The notes beneath the pieces were generated by a model that worked only from the letters and a program-made list of their open reading frames with translations, did not search any database and was not told the origin of the DNA. Made by a program: the position numbers and the translations under genes. 64,000 bases of DNA from Pyropia haitanensis (taxonomy: Eukaryota > Rhodophyta > Bangiophyceae > Bangiales > Bangiaceae): assembly GCA_008729055.1 (NCBI GenBank), contig SDUX01000010.1:1178001-1242000 (forward strand), read 5' to 3'. Shown in pieces: positions 41,301-54,020 of this stretch. Position 1 is the first letter of the stretch. Each line of letters starts with the position of its first letter.

Positions 41301-42042
41301 ACGCGGCGTGGCCACCGCTGACGCCGCCGCCGCCAGCGCCACCAGCGCCACCACCACCGCCGCCATCCCCACCAGCGCCACCACCACGTCCGCCGCCGCC
41401 GCCACCCCCACCAGGGGGGTACGCGTAGTACTGTGCGCCGTCTGGGAGGACCCCCCCGCCGGCACCAGGCACCCCCCCCCCCCCCTGTTGTGACAACAAC
41501 AAGTGGCTCGACGTGGCCGGTGCCAATGGCGGCGCCGCCGCGGCCGGCGCGAGCGCCGGCGCACCCGGCACGTGGCGGCCGGCGTGGTAGACGCCCGGCG
41601 GGAGGGACGCGGCCGGGGGGGCGGCCGCGGGCGCCGCCGCCGCCGCGACGGGCGCCACCCCCGGCGGCGCCGCCGCTGCCGCCGCCACGGACGGGGCGGC
41701 GGCCAGGCAGGGCGGCCGGCCGCCCTTGCCGCCACCGCGGCCGCCCCCCCCCGCCGTTGCCGCCGCGACCGCCGCCGCGACCGCCGCCGCCGCCGCCGCC
41801 GCCGTCGCTGCCGTCGCGGCCGGCCGGCCGGCCGCGCCGCCGGCCGACGCGGCGCCCCGGCCGCGGCCGCCGCGGCCGCCGCCCCGCCCGCCGCCGCCGC
41901 CGCCACGCCCGCCGGCCGCCGGCCGCGCCCGCGTGATGGTCGCCGCCGCGCCGCGGCTGGCGGCGCGCCCGACGCCGGCGCTGCCGCCGCGGCCGGTGGG
42001 GCGGCCGCCGCCGGCCGCCCCCGCCGCCCCTGCCGTGTCCAT
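37705..42042 (-). CDS. Coiled-coil plus single-MYB (SHAQKYF-type) transcription factor, 1445 aa
   Basis: ATG at 42042 (MDTAGAAGAAGGG) was chosen as the first Met before continuous low-complexity sequence. The N-terminal 420 residues are Gly/Ala/His/Pro-rich with a Gln8 tract at about 315. Residues 426-469 form a heptad-rich coiled coil (SRYATQAVLIEQQRRVKQLE onward) suited to dimerisation. The MYB repeat is about 538-586: YWTAEEHRRFLEGLEIFG, DIKAISRHVGTRTPIQVRTH, ending HAQKHNLRL (His580). This is the single-repeat HAQK class known from plant RVE/CCA1-like and many algal factors, with THAQKHN in place of SHAQKYF. A Gln-rich segment follows. The C-terminal 850 residues are disordered with Ser/Gly/Pro tracts and short motifs such as SNSFSLF. 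Target genes are unknown. Confidence 0.85.
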
Positions 42043-43676
42043 CCGCCGCACGTGCGGGGGGTGGGTGGGGGGGAGGAGGGGTGCGGTAGGCGGGGGGGGG
42101 GGGAATTCAGGCAGCGCCGCGGCTGCCGCCAGACACAGGCGGCGGGGGCTCCCCACCAAGCTCGGCGGGGGAGGGCGGGGCGGACAGGGGCGGGGGCGCC
42201 CAACCCAAGGGGCGCTAGGACCAAGTGGCGGCCTCCGCGGGGTTAGCCACAGCAAGAGGGGGGTGCGGGGGGAACGGGGGGGGGGGGGGGGGGACGGGGG
42301 AGAGGGGGAGAGGGAGAGGGGGGCGCGGGCGCAGGCGCTGTGGCGCAGGCGTGTGGTCGTCGCTACAGCGGATGGAGGGGGGGGTGGGGGGGGGGGGGGA
42401 GGGACGACCGTGAGCGCCTGCCGCGCCGCCGCGGGACCCCACGGCGGGTAGGCGGACCGACGCGGCCGCGCCGGTCGCGCCGGCCGCGGCCGCGGCCGCC
42501 GCCGCCGCCGCGGTCGCGGCGCGCGGCGGGCGCGCGGCACGCGGGCGGGCGGACGGGCGGTGCGTGCGGGCACGCGCGCGGCGGCGGGTGCGGGCGCACC
42601 GCCGCGGTGTGGCCGCGGTGGGGGGGGGCGCGAGCGCGAGCGAGAGCGGGAGCGGAAGGAGGACAGAGTGGGGGGGGGGGGGGGGGGGGGGGGCGCGCCG
42701 CCGGCACGGCGGCGCCCCACCGCGCGTCACCACCCCGCCAGGCGGGTGTGTCCCCCACAGCCCCGCCGCCGGCGCGCGCGCGCGGCGGGCGTCGGCCGGC
42801 GTGGCGTGGCGTGGGCGCGCACGTGCAGGGGGGGGGGGGAGGGGGGCGGCGCGGGGGGGGGGGGGGTGGGCGGAGGAGGGGGGACCGAGCGTACGAGGCC
42901 GCCAGGTACGGGCACGGCCGGCCGCGCGCCCGCCCGTCACGGGGGGGGAGGGGGGGGGACCGCCGCCCAGCCGCGCGACGCGGGCGGGTTTTCCCGCGCG
43001 CGTTGCGTGCCGCCTGCCGCGGCGGAGCGGCGCGGCGGCGCGGCCGGGCCACCGCCCACCGCGCGACCGCGGTCCGCGACCAGCTCCCATCGCCCCCCCC
43101 CCCAGCGTTGTCCGTTGAGAGGGGTGGGGGACAGCGCCGCCGGGGGGACGGCGCTGTACGTAGGCAGACTTTTGTTGAGATAACGACCATTTACAACCAA
43201 ATCTTTGTATTGTCAAGGTCGTGATGCCACGAGACACGTTGCGAAGGACTTGTTTGTGGTACGCAGTCGTGGATCAAGTGGCGGGACGACGGCGGTCGTC
43301 ACGCTGGTGGTGGCTCCGCCTGCGTCGAGACTGACCGCGCGGTCGTCTCGCTCCACGCTGCTGGTGGCGGCCCAGTCTCGCCGTGCGGTGGACGGAGCCG
43401 CGGCTCGCTCCGCCGCCGTGCCGGCGCCCGCCTCCGCGGCAGCCCCGGAGCGTCTCTTTGGCCGGGGTAATCGCTGCCCCCGTCGCTCTCCCCTCGCTTG
43501 GCGGGGGGTGTGCGTGCGCGCTTCCCCCGCCCCGCTCCCCCTCGTCTCTTCTTTTTTTTTTTTTTGGTTCCCGTGGCTTCCTTCTTCCTCGCAGCTGCTG
43601 CCAACCTGCCGCTGCGCGCCGTGACGCGCCGTGCTTCCAGCCGACCCTCCATCTCCTCCTTGTACGTGCCGCCGTC
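42043..43676. other. Shared upstream spacer of MYB (-) and RPB8 (+)
   Basis: 42070-42960 is packed with G runs of 8-20. 43140-43280 is a low-GC patch. 43545-43570 has a T run, then CTTCCTTCTTCCTCGCAG before the RPB8 ATG, which could be the acceptor of a 5'-UTR intron. Several frames are open on both strands from composition alone. Confidence 0.5.
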
Positions 43677-45251
43677 ATGGCGGGCGTTATGTTCACCGAC
43701 ACCTTTGTGCTCACCGAGGTCGACATGGTCCCGGACGGGAAGGACTCGTCGCGGCGGGTCAAGGACAAGAAGTTTGACAAGGGTGCGTTGGCGCGAGGGG
43801 GGTATCCACCCACCGGGGTGGGGGGGGGGGGTTGAGCCAGGGGGGTTGGGGTGTTGTGGGCTAGGCCGGGTGAGGTCTGGCCCCTGTCCGCCTCTGCACG
43901 CTGCCCAGTGGTAGGTTTTGATGTGGTGGTCGGTGCTGTGGGGTCGTCCCCCCGCGGCGGCACCGCCGACGCCGCGCATCGCGGCCGCTGTCGCACCTGT
44001 CGCCGCCGGGGTGGGTGCCACGTCCCCGCCGCGGCCAGCAGCACCCGCCGGCTGCACCCGCGGCAGCCGGCGGTCGAGGGGGCTGGCCGCCCGCCTGGGC
44101 GGCGTGGCGGCGGGCGCGTCGCCGCGGACGCGGTGCGCGTGCTCGAGGCGCGCGCGCCGCCCGCGCCACCACCGCCGCTGTGCCATCACCGCGTGCTCAC
44201 ACTCCCACGCCCGTGGTGCTCCCCCGGCGCCGCCGGTTGTGCCCCGCGGTTGCGTGCGGCGCGTGTGCCGCTGCCCCTTGCGCCTCTTTTTGGTTTTTCG
44301 CCTGTGCTTGTCCCCGCCGTCCGCCCCCTCTGCCACTGCCGCGGACCCCGCCTCCGCATCTGCCGCGCGCCACCTGCCTGGCCCTATCCTCGCCCTCTTT
44401 TGCGTTGGCTCCTCCCCCCCCCCCCCCCGCAGTGTCGCGCATCGAGGCGCACTCGGCGTCCTACACGACGGAGGTGGTGCTGGACGTCAACACGGAGATC
44501 TACCCGATGGGGCCGGGCGATACGTTTGAGCTGATGATCGCGTCGAGCTTGGCCGAGGAGGGCGACGAGGACGATGGCACGGGGGGGGCGGGGGGGGGGG
44601 ATGCGGGCGCGGGCGGGGCTGGTGCCGCTGGTGGCGGCGGCATGGGGGGGGGGGGGGGGGGGTACGGCTACGACAGCTCCAAGCCGCTGGGCTCGCGGGT
44701 GGACGCGTACGAGTACGTCATGGGCGGCAAGGTGTTCAAGTACTCGGAAGACAAGGGCGTGGTGTACGTTGTTGGTGGTGGTGGTGGTGGTGTGGGGTGG
44801 TGCGGCGGAGCAGTGGGGCCCGTGGGGGGGGGGGGGCGGCGGCGGGTGGGCGTGGCGGGTGGCTCGGAGAGGACTTGCGCCGCGACCGGCCGTGCGCTGC
44901 GTGGGTGGCTTGGCTCGCGGCGTGGGGCGGCCGGCAGCTGGGCGCGGTCGTGGCGGCGCCCGCGTCGGCGCGGGCGGGCGGCGGCGGCGGCGGCGCGCCG
45001 CGTCGCGGTCCGACGGCGCGCGCCTGCGTGCGCCAGGCCACGACCGACCGCTGACGCGGCCGACGGCGGCTGTCGCGCGTGGTATGCCTCTTTTCGCGTC
45101 CCTGTTTCCTCCCCCTCTCTCCAGGTTTGTGTACACGTCCTTTGGCGGGCTGCTCATGCAGTTGTCGGGGGAGCCCAAGGTGCTGCCGGCCCGCTCGTTT
45201 GCGGTGGACAAGCGGGTGTACCTGTTCATCCGCAAGGTCGCCGCCGAGTGA
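43677..45251 (+). CDS. RPB8: RPB8 / RPABC3, shared subunit of RNA polymerases I, II and III (3 exons)
   Basis: Exons 43677-43782, 44433-44763 and 45125-45251, 187 aa. It starts MAGVMFTDTFVLTEVD like human RPABC3 (MAGILFEDIF). The first join gives KKFDKVSRIEAHS and the second EDKGVVFVYTSFGGLLMQL, matching the family YVSYGGLLM. Other signatures: TTEVVLDVNTEIYPMGPGD, FELMIASSLAEEG, AYEYVMGGKVFKY, and the end KRVYLFIRKVAAE. The protein folds as an OB barrel on the polymerase surface. It is about 35-40 residues longer than usual because a Gly-rich acidic insert (around residues 83-118) sits in the flexible loop between strands. Donors are GTGCGT and GTACGT, acceptors CCGCAG and TCCAG. Confidence 0.94.
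43783..44432 (+). other. RPB8 intron 1
   Basis: 650-nt GT-AG intron, donor G|GTGCGT, acceptor preceded by a C run (44413-44428). Phase 1. Confidence 0.9.
44764..45124 (+). other. RPB8 intron 2
   Basis: 361-nt GT-AG intron, donor GT|GTACGT, acceptor CTCTCTCCAG. Phase 2. Candidate branch sequence GCTGAC near 45050. Confidence 0.9.
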
Positions 45252-46024
45252 CGGGCGCGTCGGCACACGGCTCTGCGAGGATGGGCCGTCATTCCACCCA
45301 CATCCCCCCCGCTGTTTTTTTTTTTTTCTCCCTGCTCTCTGCTACTCGGTCGGTCTGCCTGTTTTGTTTTGTTTTTTTATGTTTGGTGTTTTTTTTCCCC
45401 GCTGTGTTTTGTTCGTCGTTGCCGTGCGGTTCCGTTCTATCAACGTCGTTTGCCGTGGCCGGTCAGATACTGCTCGACATGACCGGCGCACCGAGGGCGG
45501 CCGGCACCAGCAGCCGCCGCCGCCACCGCCACTGCCGCAGTCTCCGCTACCGCCGCCCGCTGGATCCTCGTCCCGATTGCCGGCCTCACGGCCTTGGACG
45601 CGGGCACTTGCGCATGGGCCCGCCTGGAAAGGCTTGCCCGCCCCCCGCCGTCATCGTCGCCACCACCCGGATGTGGATGTCCCTCCCCGCACGGAGGGAA
45701 CGCGGCGCGGCTTGGCCGTCACTCCATCCGTCGGGTCTGTGGCCATGCCTGCAGCGACGGCTGGGCGCCTCGCGCAATGAACAATCCAGCGCTTCGGCCA
45801 GACGTCCGCCGTGGCTGAGCAAACGACAGAGCGAGGGGAGGCCAACAGCGACGGCGGCTGACGGCCAGCCTCGTATGCGTAGAGTACAACCCAGCCGTGC
45901 GGCGCACTTCCCTTCCTCTCTTCTCCCGCGTCATTCCTCACGCCCCCCCCCCACGAGACCACCCCACCCAAACTGTACACGCACATCTCCCCCCCCTCCC
46001 CCCCCCTCCCCTCCCCTCTTTCTT
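45252..46024. other. Spacer between convergent genes
   Basis: RPB8 3' flank with T runs (45314-45327, 45370-45377, 45390-45397), then C-rich 45930-46020. No gene seen. Confidence 0.55.
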
Positions 46025-49000
46025 TCACACGTTGACGTACACGCCCGCCCCCCGACCCCCTCCCGCAATCACACACCCCGGTCGCACGCGGCTCAGCCGC
46101 CGCATCGCCGCCTCGTAGACGGCCACATACTCGGCCCACGGGGTGAGGCGGCCGTCGGCGCGGCTGCGCTTGATCACCACCACCACCGCCGTCTCGGCGA
46201 CGCTCACCACCCGCACGCCCATGTGCATGGACCCCCCCCCGCCGCGGCGCCCCGCGGCCTCACCGCGCGGAGGCGGCCGGCCTCGGCCGCGACGCGCGAC
46301 ACGCGGAAGCCCTGCTCGGTCGCGGCGGCGACGAGCTCCGCCAGCGCCAGCGCGGGCGGCATGACCAGCCGAAAGTGGAGGTACTCGCCGGTAAGGCCCG
46401 CCAAGCTGCCCACCGCCACGTCCGACGGCAGCAGCGCAATGGGTGCGTTGCCGCCGCCCGCGGCGGCGCCGCCGAGGCCGCCGCTCACGTTCTTGGCGCC
46501 GCCGGGAAACGCGCCGCCCTGCCCGCCGTCCCCGTCGCCGCCGCCGCCGCCGCCGCCGCCGTCCGCGTCGGCCGACACAAAGAGGCTGCGGAACGCGCGC
46601 CACCGCCGGCGGATGCCGCGGCGCATGTCGCCGAGGCGGAGCGCGGCGACGCCGCTGCCGGCGCCGCGCACCCCCACGGAGGGGCGCCCGCTGTCGGCAG
46701 GCGCCGCGTACATGGCCCGCGAGTCCCACTCGCCAATGCCGGGGGACGCCCACAACGGGGGCACGTCGGCCGCCTCGGCCGCCTCCTCCTCGTGGCGGGT
46801 GTGTGTGTGGTGGGACGACCGCCGGGTGGGAGGCCCGCCCGCGCCCCAGCCGCGGCCGCCCGCTTCCTCCCCGCCGCCACCAGGGCCGACGGCGCCGGCG
46901 CCGCCCACGTCATTGGCCGACGTGGTCGGCAGCAGCGCAATGGCGGCCTGCAGCAGCTCGGGCGACGAGATGGACCGCTTGGTCCGCATCGACCGCAGGC
47001 GGTTGCCTGGCGTCTGCGCAGAGTTGACGCCGCCATCGCCACCGCCACCCCCGCCACCGCCATCACCATCGCCGCCATCGCCGCCGCGACCGCCACCGTC
47101 ACCGTCACCACCGTCGCCACCGGCGTTGACACTGGCGTCGACACCGCGAGAGGCGGATTGGACTTCCACGGACGACCTCGCCTCCACCGCCGCCGTCGAC
47201 GGCGACGGCGATGGCACGGGCGCGGCGGCCACCGACCGGGCGACGCCGTCTATCGACGGCCTCGGCGGCGCGGCCGCCGCGTCCGCAGCCGCCTCGTCGG
47301 TGGTGCCGCCCGTCGGCTGCCGGTCACCCCGGGCCGCCGCCACTCCCACCGGCGGCGGCTCCAACGCCGCGGCGGCGGCGGCGGTAGCTGCGGCCGTGGC
47401 GGCGGCGGCATCGGCGGCGGCGGATTGAGCGGCGGCGGCGGCGGCCGACGCCTCGGCAACGCCCACGTCGGCGGCGGCGAGGGCGGCCTGCCACTCGAGG
47501 ACGCGGCTGACGCCCGCCGCCCTCGACAGCGCCGACAAGTCCGAGGCGGCCTCGGAGGGGGGAGCTTCGGGCGCCACCGCCGCCTCTGTTGCCGCGGCGG
47601 GCACAGACGACGGCTGGGAGTCGTCTCCCTGCCACGCCGGCGCTGCCGACGACGCTGCCGCCGTTGCCGTTGCGGACGCCTGCTCGTGGGCGGACCGCGG
47701 GTTGACGGCCGCCGGCGTGGGCTGGTCGCCACCAGGGGAGCCCTCCTCCTCCACCGCCGACAAAGGTCCCCCCAACGCATCCTCGGCGCCAGTGTAGGCA
47801 CTGCGCACCCCACGGAGGCGGCGACTGCCGCGGAGCGGCGGAGCGTCGTCGGCCCCACTAACGCTGCCGTTGCCCCGGGAGGAGCCGCCCGCACTCCGCG
47901 CCCGCCGCCGGGCGGCCGCGCCGACGACGGCCGCGACAGACCGGCGGGACGCACCCCGCTCCTCCGCATCCCCGCGGCCGGCCCACGACGCCTCACGGTC
48001 GTAACCCCGCCATGGCGGGTGGTCACCCCCGCCGTTGGCGCCGCCCCCCCGACGCCTCCCCCTGTAATTGCCGCCATCATCGTCGAGTGAGTAGAGGCGG
48101 CGCCCCTCCCCTGGGTGCGGCATGTCTCCCTCTACCTCGTACGAGTCCTCCGACCGGGAGCGGGAGCGCCCCCGCCTGGACCGGGCGATGACCTTGCGCG
48201 GTGGCGGGGGATCGCGGCCACCCACCAGCCGCCGCGACGCGTGGGCGTACCGCCCCGCCACGGACGAGCGGTGGTCCCCCCGCTCGCCGCTCGGCCCGCG
48301 CGTTGTCCGCCGTACCGGCACCAGCCGGGTGTCTCCCACAGACACAAAGTAGGGAAACGTGCCGGCACCGCTGCTGCTGCCGCCGCCCGAGGACAGGGAG
48401 GGGGCGCTCTTGGGCTCCCGCCCCGCCCCACCGCCCGCGCCGTCCTCGTCCCAAATGTCTATGCGCAAGCGGCGGCACCGGTGGGGGCGGGCGGTGGAGC
48501 CATTCGCACAACCGCCGCCACCACCAACACTGCTGTCACCGCCGCCGTTGCCACCAATCGACTTGCCGTCCCGCTGACGCCCGTTGGCATCACCACCGCC
48601 GCCGCCGCCGCCGCCACCACCTTTGCGGTCGTTTGGGGGAGGCGAGTGATGGCCGCCCCGCGCCGAGCCCAGGCGCGGCCGCGACCGAGAGCGCGACACT
48701 GAACCAGGGGAGGTGGGCCGCCGCGGCCGCGAGTGGGTGTGCCACGCCGACGCAGCGACACGGATGTTGCTGGGCGCGGGGGCATCCCCCCCCCGTTCTC
48801 CTCGGCCTCCACCATCACCGCCACCAGTGCCGCCTTCTCCCCCACCCGCGTCCTCATCCGATGGGTAGAAGCCCACGGGTCGAGAGCCCGTCGACGCTGC
48901 AGAGGAAGATGTGGCATCGCCGGTCCGTGGGGCCGGCGGGGCGCGTCGTCGCAGGCTGCGGAGTACCCCAGCATCCCGGCGTGCGAGCTTTTCCCTGACC

Positions 49001-50376
49001 GAACGACCACCGCGGGCAGGTGAGTAGCCGCTGCGGCTGTAGCGGCCGTCGCGATCGCCGACAACACCGCCGTCGTCATACTCGTCACGATAGGCTCGGG
49101 AGGTGGGGTACGTCCGCCGTGGCGAACGGGCCAACTCAAGCTCCAGCTCGTCTTCCTCTTCCTCCCGCCTCTCCTCCTCTTCGTGCTCGTCGGGGTCGTC
49201 GCCCTCGGTAGCCTCCCCCGCGAGTACACGGCTTCGTAGATCGGGGGAGGCGTCGAGGAGGCCGTCCAGTCCACCAACCGGGAGACGCAGCTCCATCACC
49301 CCCGCACGAGTGCGGACCAGACGGATACGGCCGGCGGGCTCCTCAATCGTGGAAGGGGTGGTGTGCCAGCTGGCCCCGCTGCGGCTGTCGTCATGGCTGC
49401 TGCCAGCGGCGCCCACACCGCCCGCGTCAACGCCGCCGATGCCATTGTCCCGAGCAGTGCCCCCATTGATGCTGCCATCGTCCTCTCTGCCGTGGCCGAT
49501 GCCGCCCCCCCCTCCCCTCCCGCCCATGTCAAGGGCGCCGCCGCCGTTGGTACGCCCAACGCCGCCGCCGCCCACCTCGTCCACCTCCCCACGAGCACCC
49601 CCCTCGTCCTCCATCTCGGACACCGTCCGCCACGTGCGCGCGGCGGTGGATGCGGGCGACACGGACGACAGGAACACCCCCCCGCGGTCGCGGCCGTGCC
49701 GCCGTGGCCCCGATGACACAGAGACGCTCCGACGGCGGACGTTGTCGACAGAGCCGCCGCCGCCGCCGCTGCCACGGCGCCGGCGAGGCCGCGGCGGCTC
49801 GTCAGGCCCGTCCCACCAGCCGCCACTGTCGTCACCGTCGTCGCCACGCCGAGCCGCCGCCGCCGCCGCCGCCGCGACCGCCGCGAGCACCCCACTGCCG
49901 CTGCTGTGTCGGCCGGCAGTGTCGAGCGGATGGGGGGCACCCGCGCCCCAGCCGCCGCGCTCCCGCCCGTGGTCGAGCCACAGGGGTGGCGGGTGCGGGA
50001 CGCCCCACTCAAAGGAGCCGCCCCGCCGGGTGGCGCTGCTCCACCGCCGCCCCGCCTCGCCGCCGGCTTCCCAGTCTGTAGAACCAAAGCGTGGCGGCGA
50101 GGCGCCGCCGTCCCAGCGCCGCCCCCCCGCCCCCCACGCCGCCCCAGCTCCCACCGCCCCTCCCGTCCCCCAGATAGCGGCTGACGCCGCACCGGTCCCA
50201 CCACCGCCAGCCCCTCCGGCACCACCGCCACCCCCGCCAGACTCACCACCGCCACCCCCGCCAAACCCACGACCGCCACCCGCACCCCTCCCCCCTGCCG
50301 CGTTCGAACGCGCGGCGCCCAGACCCGCGGCCGACCGGCGGCCACGGCGGCGGCCGCGGGAGAGGGGCTTGGACAT
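46025..50376 (-). CDS. Large disordered protein, possible KA1-like C-terminal domain (one frameshift)
   Basis: ATG at 50376 (MSKPLSRGRRRGRR). About 1450 residues. Most is disordered: Arg/Ser- and Gly-rich, an acidic helix DEHEEEERREEEEDELELEL, then Ala-rich helices. Near the C terminus are RRGIRRRWRAFRSLFVSADAD and a compact segment EYLHFRLVMPPALALAELVA, then VRVVSVAETAVVVVIKRSR and WAEYVAVYEAAMRRL. The alternation of strands and a final amphipathic helix recalls kinase-associated (KA1) membrane-binding domains, but the match is weak. The last ~65 residues lie in another frame. The switch is at the nine-C run 46232-46240 and needs a one-base indel. Without it the protein ends at 46204. Function unknown. 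Confidence 0.55.
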
Positions 50377-53370
50377 GCCGCGCGGCTGGGACGACCAGTC
50401 CCACCGAGTGCCCCCTCCCCCTCACGCACGCGCGAGCGGCTGCCGGCGGAGTGGAACGAGGCCTCCTGCCGCCCCCACCTCCACCCCTCGCGCCGTGGTC
50501 GTCTGCCGCGACGACCAACGCCCTTCCGTCGTCCCCTCTGCCGCCCCGGCAACGTGGCTCACGGCCGGGAGGAGGGGGGGACCCGGTGGAGGGGGTAGTG
50601 CCACGCCCAACAACACGGCCCCCGCGGCCGGACGGCGACGGTAGCGCTGCCGCCTGTCACGTCCTGCCCACGACGGGGCCAGCACGGGCACGACGGCGGG
50701 GGAGCGGGAAGCGGGCGTGGCAAGCGGGGGGGGGGGGGGGAGGTCGAGCGCGCCAAAAGCGACGCTCCACGCGGCCACTCGCGGAGGAGAGCAAGCGTGA
50801 GGCAACACCGACGGTCACGGTCGACGTTGCGGGTAGGGGGGGGTGCGGAACAGAACTCCCGAGCGAGGTGCACCGCGGCAGGTACGCCGGGGGGGGGGGG
50901 GGGGGGGCGGGGGGAATGGTGAAGCGGTCCTCCAAAGATTCAACCGCGGCGGCCGGGCGGCACAGACGGGTTGGCGCTGCGCCTGACCGACCGGCGGTCC
51001 GGCCAGCGCAGCCACCATGGCGGCCACGGCTGTGAACGGCGTGTGGCGGCCGCCGCGCCTCCCAAGACCGCCGCCGGCAGTGACGACGGGGCAGGGCAGA
51101 GGGTCGGGAGCAAGCGGATCAGCGCCCGCTGATGACATCGCGGCGGCTGTCGGCGCGGTCCGTTCCGTAGCCGCCCCCCGTCGGCGGGTGCGTCGCGGCA
51201 ACCCGAGGGCGCACCCCCGCGGTGGCAGCCCCTGCTGACGACAGCTGCCCCAGCCCTGGACGGCGCTCGTTGCGTATATAGACGGGCACGAGATTATGTC
51301 TGGTGTGGGTGATGGTGTCGGTGGTGGTGGTGTCGGCGGTAGCGGTCATGGCAGTGGCGGTGGAAGCAGCCGTACCGAGGGGGCGGTAGCCTCCCTCTGG
51401 ACGGTGCTGGCCACCCCCTTGCCAACTTTCTCCCTGCGTGCGTAGGGACGAGCACGCAGCTGGCAGAGAGCCCGCAGCCGGAGGGGGGGGAGGTCGAGGT
51501 TGGGGGAGGTGGGGAACGGGAACGGCAGATTCGATGGCTGTCTCATACGTCGCTGTGCCGCGTCTCCCCGGGCCGTTGAGAGGCACGATGGGACCCGTTT
51601 GCCTTTGCCGCGGCGGCGGCTTTAACATTCAACGGCGCGTGGCGCGCGTGTACAGACGAGGCAGCAAACATCACTCCATGGAAGACCAAGAGCCGGGGAG
51701 ACGTGCGCCACCCCGGCCGGCCACAATCGTTCCGGTTCGTCGCCGCGTGGGACGGACCGCCGCGAAGCCCACGCGCCGCCGCGGCTGCCAACACGACGTG
51801 ACGGCCACACCGGCCACGTCGGCCGCAGCCGCCAGCGCCGTACCGTCGAAACCCCGGGGGGGGCCACCCGCGGGCGCAGCCTCGACTCCCCCGCACCACC
51901 GCCACGACCTTCCACAGACGACGGACGAAGGGGGGCACCGGGCGTCCAGCGGCCCACCGCCGCCTCCCCACGGGTTGCGGCAGGGACGGCAGCCGCCGCC
52001 GCCGACGCCCCGCCGACCGCCAACGCCCGTCGGGTGACCAATAGGCCACTGAATCTGCCACGGCCGCCGCAAACGACGGCCGCGGCCCTGTGACGGCCAA
52101 AGCCCGAACTGGTGGACGTCTTCCCCTTCACCCTCCTCCCGCCGCCGGCGGGCCGGCTGACAGCGTCAAAAGCCACCGTGTACGCTGTCGGATAGCCACC
52201 AAACCGATTGCCGTGACGGCGGGCGCCGCCGCCGCCGTGGCCGCTGCAGTCGACGGAGCCTCCTACGCCTCAGCAACTAGTCACCTCATTCCCGCCCTCC
52301 GCGCCCCACACAGCCACCCCTCCTGCACCAATGCTACCATCGCCAGGGCGGAGGCGTGCGGGGCAAAACCCCCGGCTAGCATCCCATTCGCCGCGCCTCC
52401 GTCGGTGTTTGGCCCACGTTTGCACTGTGCAAAGCCTGCCTCAGCTGCTCGCAATGCGCGCCGTGGATCGTGACGGCGCAGCCGCGGCGGACCGCAAGAG
52501 TGGAGGTAGGCAAAATGGGGTCGGGGGGGGGGAGGGCGGAGCGGTGGCGTGCTCGCGCCGGTCCGTCCACCAGACGTGCCGGGCTGCCGCCAACGGTGCG
52601 CGGCGGCGGGCGGTGGCACAGCGGAGCGGTGACAGCGCCACTTGGGGGGAGGGGGGAGGAGCGATAACTCCGGGGCCGGCTTGGCACCTCGATGCAGACA
52701 GTCGTGGTGGTGAGGGAGGGAGGTGGGGGGTTGGGTCGGCTCCGGAGATGCACCGAATTCGCCACTGGATAGCCACACGGGCGCGGATGGCATCAGCGGG
52801 GCGCGGGTTGTGGGCGGGAAGAAGCGGGCACGCCGCTGCATGAATGGAAGTGCCTCTCGTGCGCCTGTAGATCTTTTTGGAGGACGGGGGGCAGAAGACA
52901 CGCGCGCAGTGGGGGTGCGCGACACTTGTGGCGGCAGCCCCGTCAGCTGAGAGGGCACTCGTTTCCGTCCCCCGAGGTGGAGTTGACAGCGGGCCACAAG
53001 CGCTTCACATCCACTTTCTGATCAAAGGACGGGCGTCTGTTGGCAGCAGTTTTGCAGGCACCCTAAATTAGGCTGATCGCGCCATCGTTCGTTAGAGATT
53101 GAAGCGACGGGACCGTCGAGCGCGAGTCCTGTTGTGCTCGGGTCATCCGCCAGCTTTGGACGGCCGCTACCCAAGTGCTTTACGCACTTTGCCAAAGGCC
53201 CCACTCGATGATGCTCCGTTCCCCTCTCACGCTTTCCCACCTCTCTTGCCCCCGCCCTGTTTCTCGTCCCCGTCGCACCACCAGGCGCAGGTGGTGACCG
53301 ACAGGGGCAGTGAACAAGTTGCGCCCCTCCGTCGACGCGCGCAGCATGGGCCGTCGTCCAGCAGCACGGA

Positions 53371-53520
53371 ACTCAGCGGCCACGAGGCGAAGGCAGCGTT
53401 TCCCCAGACCCCATCACCGTCCGGCGCGCGCAGCGTGTGGCGACGCCCACCAAGTCGACAACCCGGAGCTCCACGGCCACGAGGCGGAGGCGACGTCTTC
53501 CCAGACCCCATCACCGTCCG
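53371..53520. repeat. Pair of ~54-nt direct repeats, 97 nt apart
   Basis: Copy 1 is about 53371-53423 and copy 2 about 53467-53520. Both contain CGGCCACGAGGCG and CCCAGACCCCATCACCGTCC. Confidence 0.8.
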
Positions 53521-53997
53521 TCGCCGCGGACGTCTCCCTCGCTCTATCTTCCTGTCGCCTCCTGGCCTGGGTCGCTCTCATACTGTTTGAGGGGCCGGTG
53601 AGGCAGAAAGGCGTAGCCACCCGGCAAGGGCGGTGGTGGCCCGTGTCTGCCGCCCGCCCGAGCTCCCCTGCCGCCCGCGGAGAGGGACGGCTGCCGTCCC
53701 TCGCCGCCGACCGTTGAGATCCCCGATGTCACACCCTGGGGCGCACAATCGCTCATGGACCCACACTCTATCCCCCACCTACTATCCCGTCTATTCAGCT
53801 GGTTCGCTCTCATGTGGAGGTCTGTCGAAGGCGAGCGCTGCTTGCGCAGCACAAACACGTGCACCGAGTACAACACGATAACATTGATTCTTCTTCGGGT
53901 ATGGGCATCATCCTAGCCTTCGAGCAGAACGCTGTGTGCGGTCGCCAGCTGAGTAGTGGCACAGAATGGTGATGGACAACAGTTTATTGCACTCACA

Positions 53998-54020
53998 TCA
54001 CACACACACACACACAATGC
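53998..54020. repeat. (CA)n microsatellite
   Basis: CA dinucleotide run, 3' of the U2 gene on its own strand. Confidence 0.85.
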
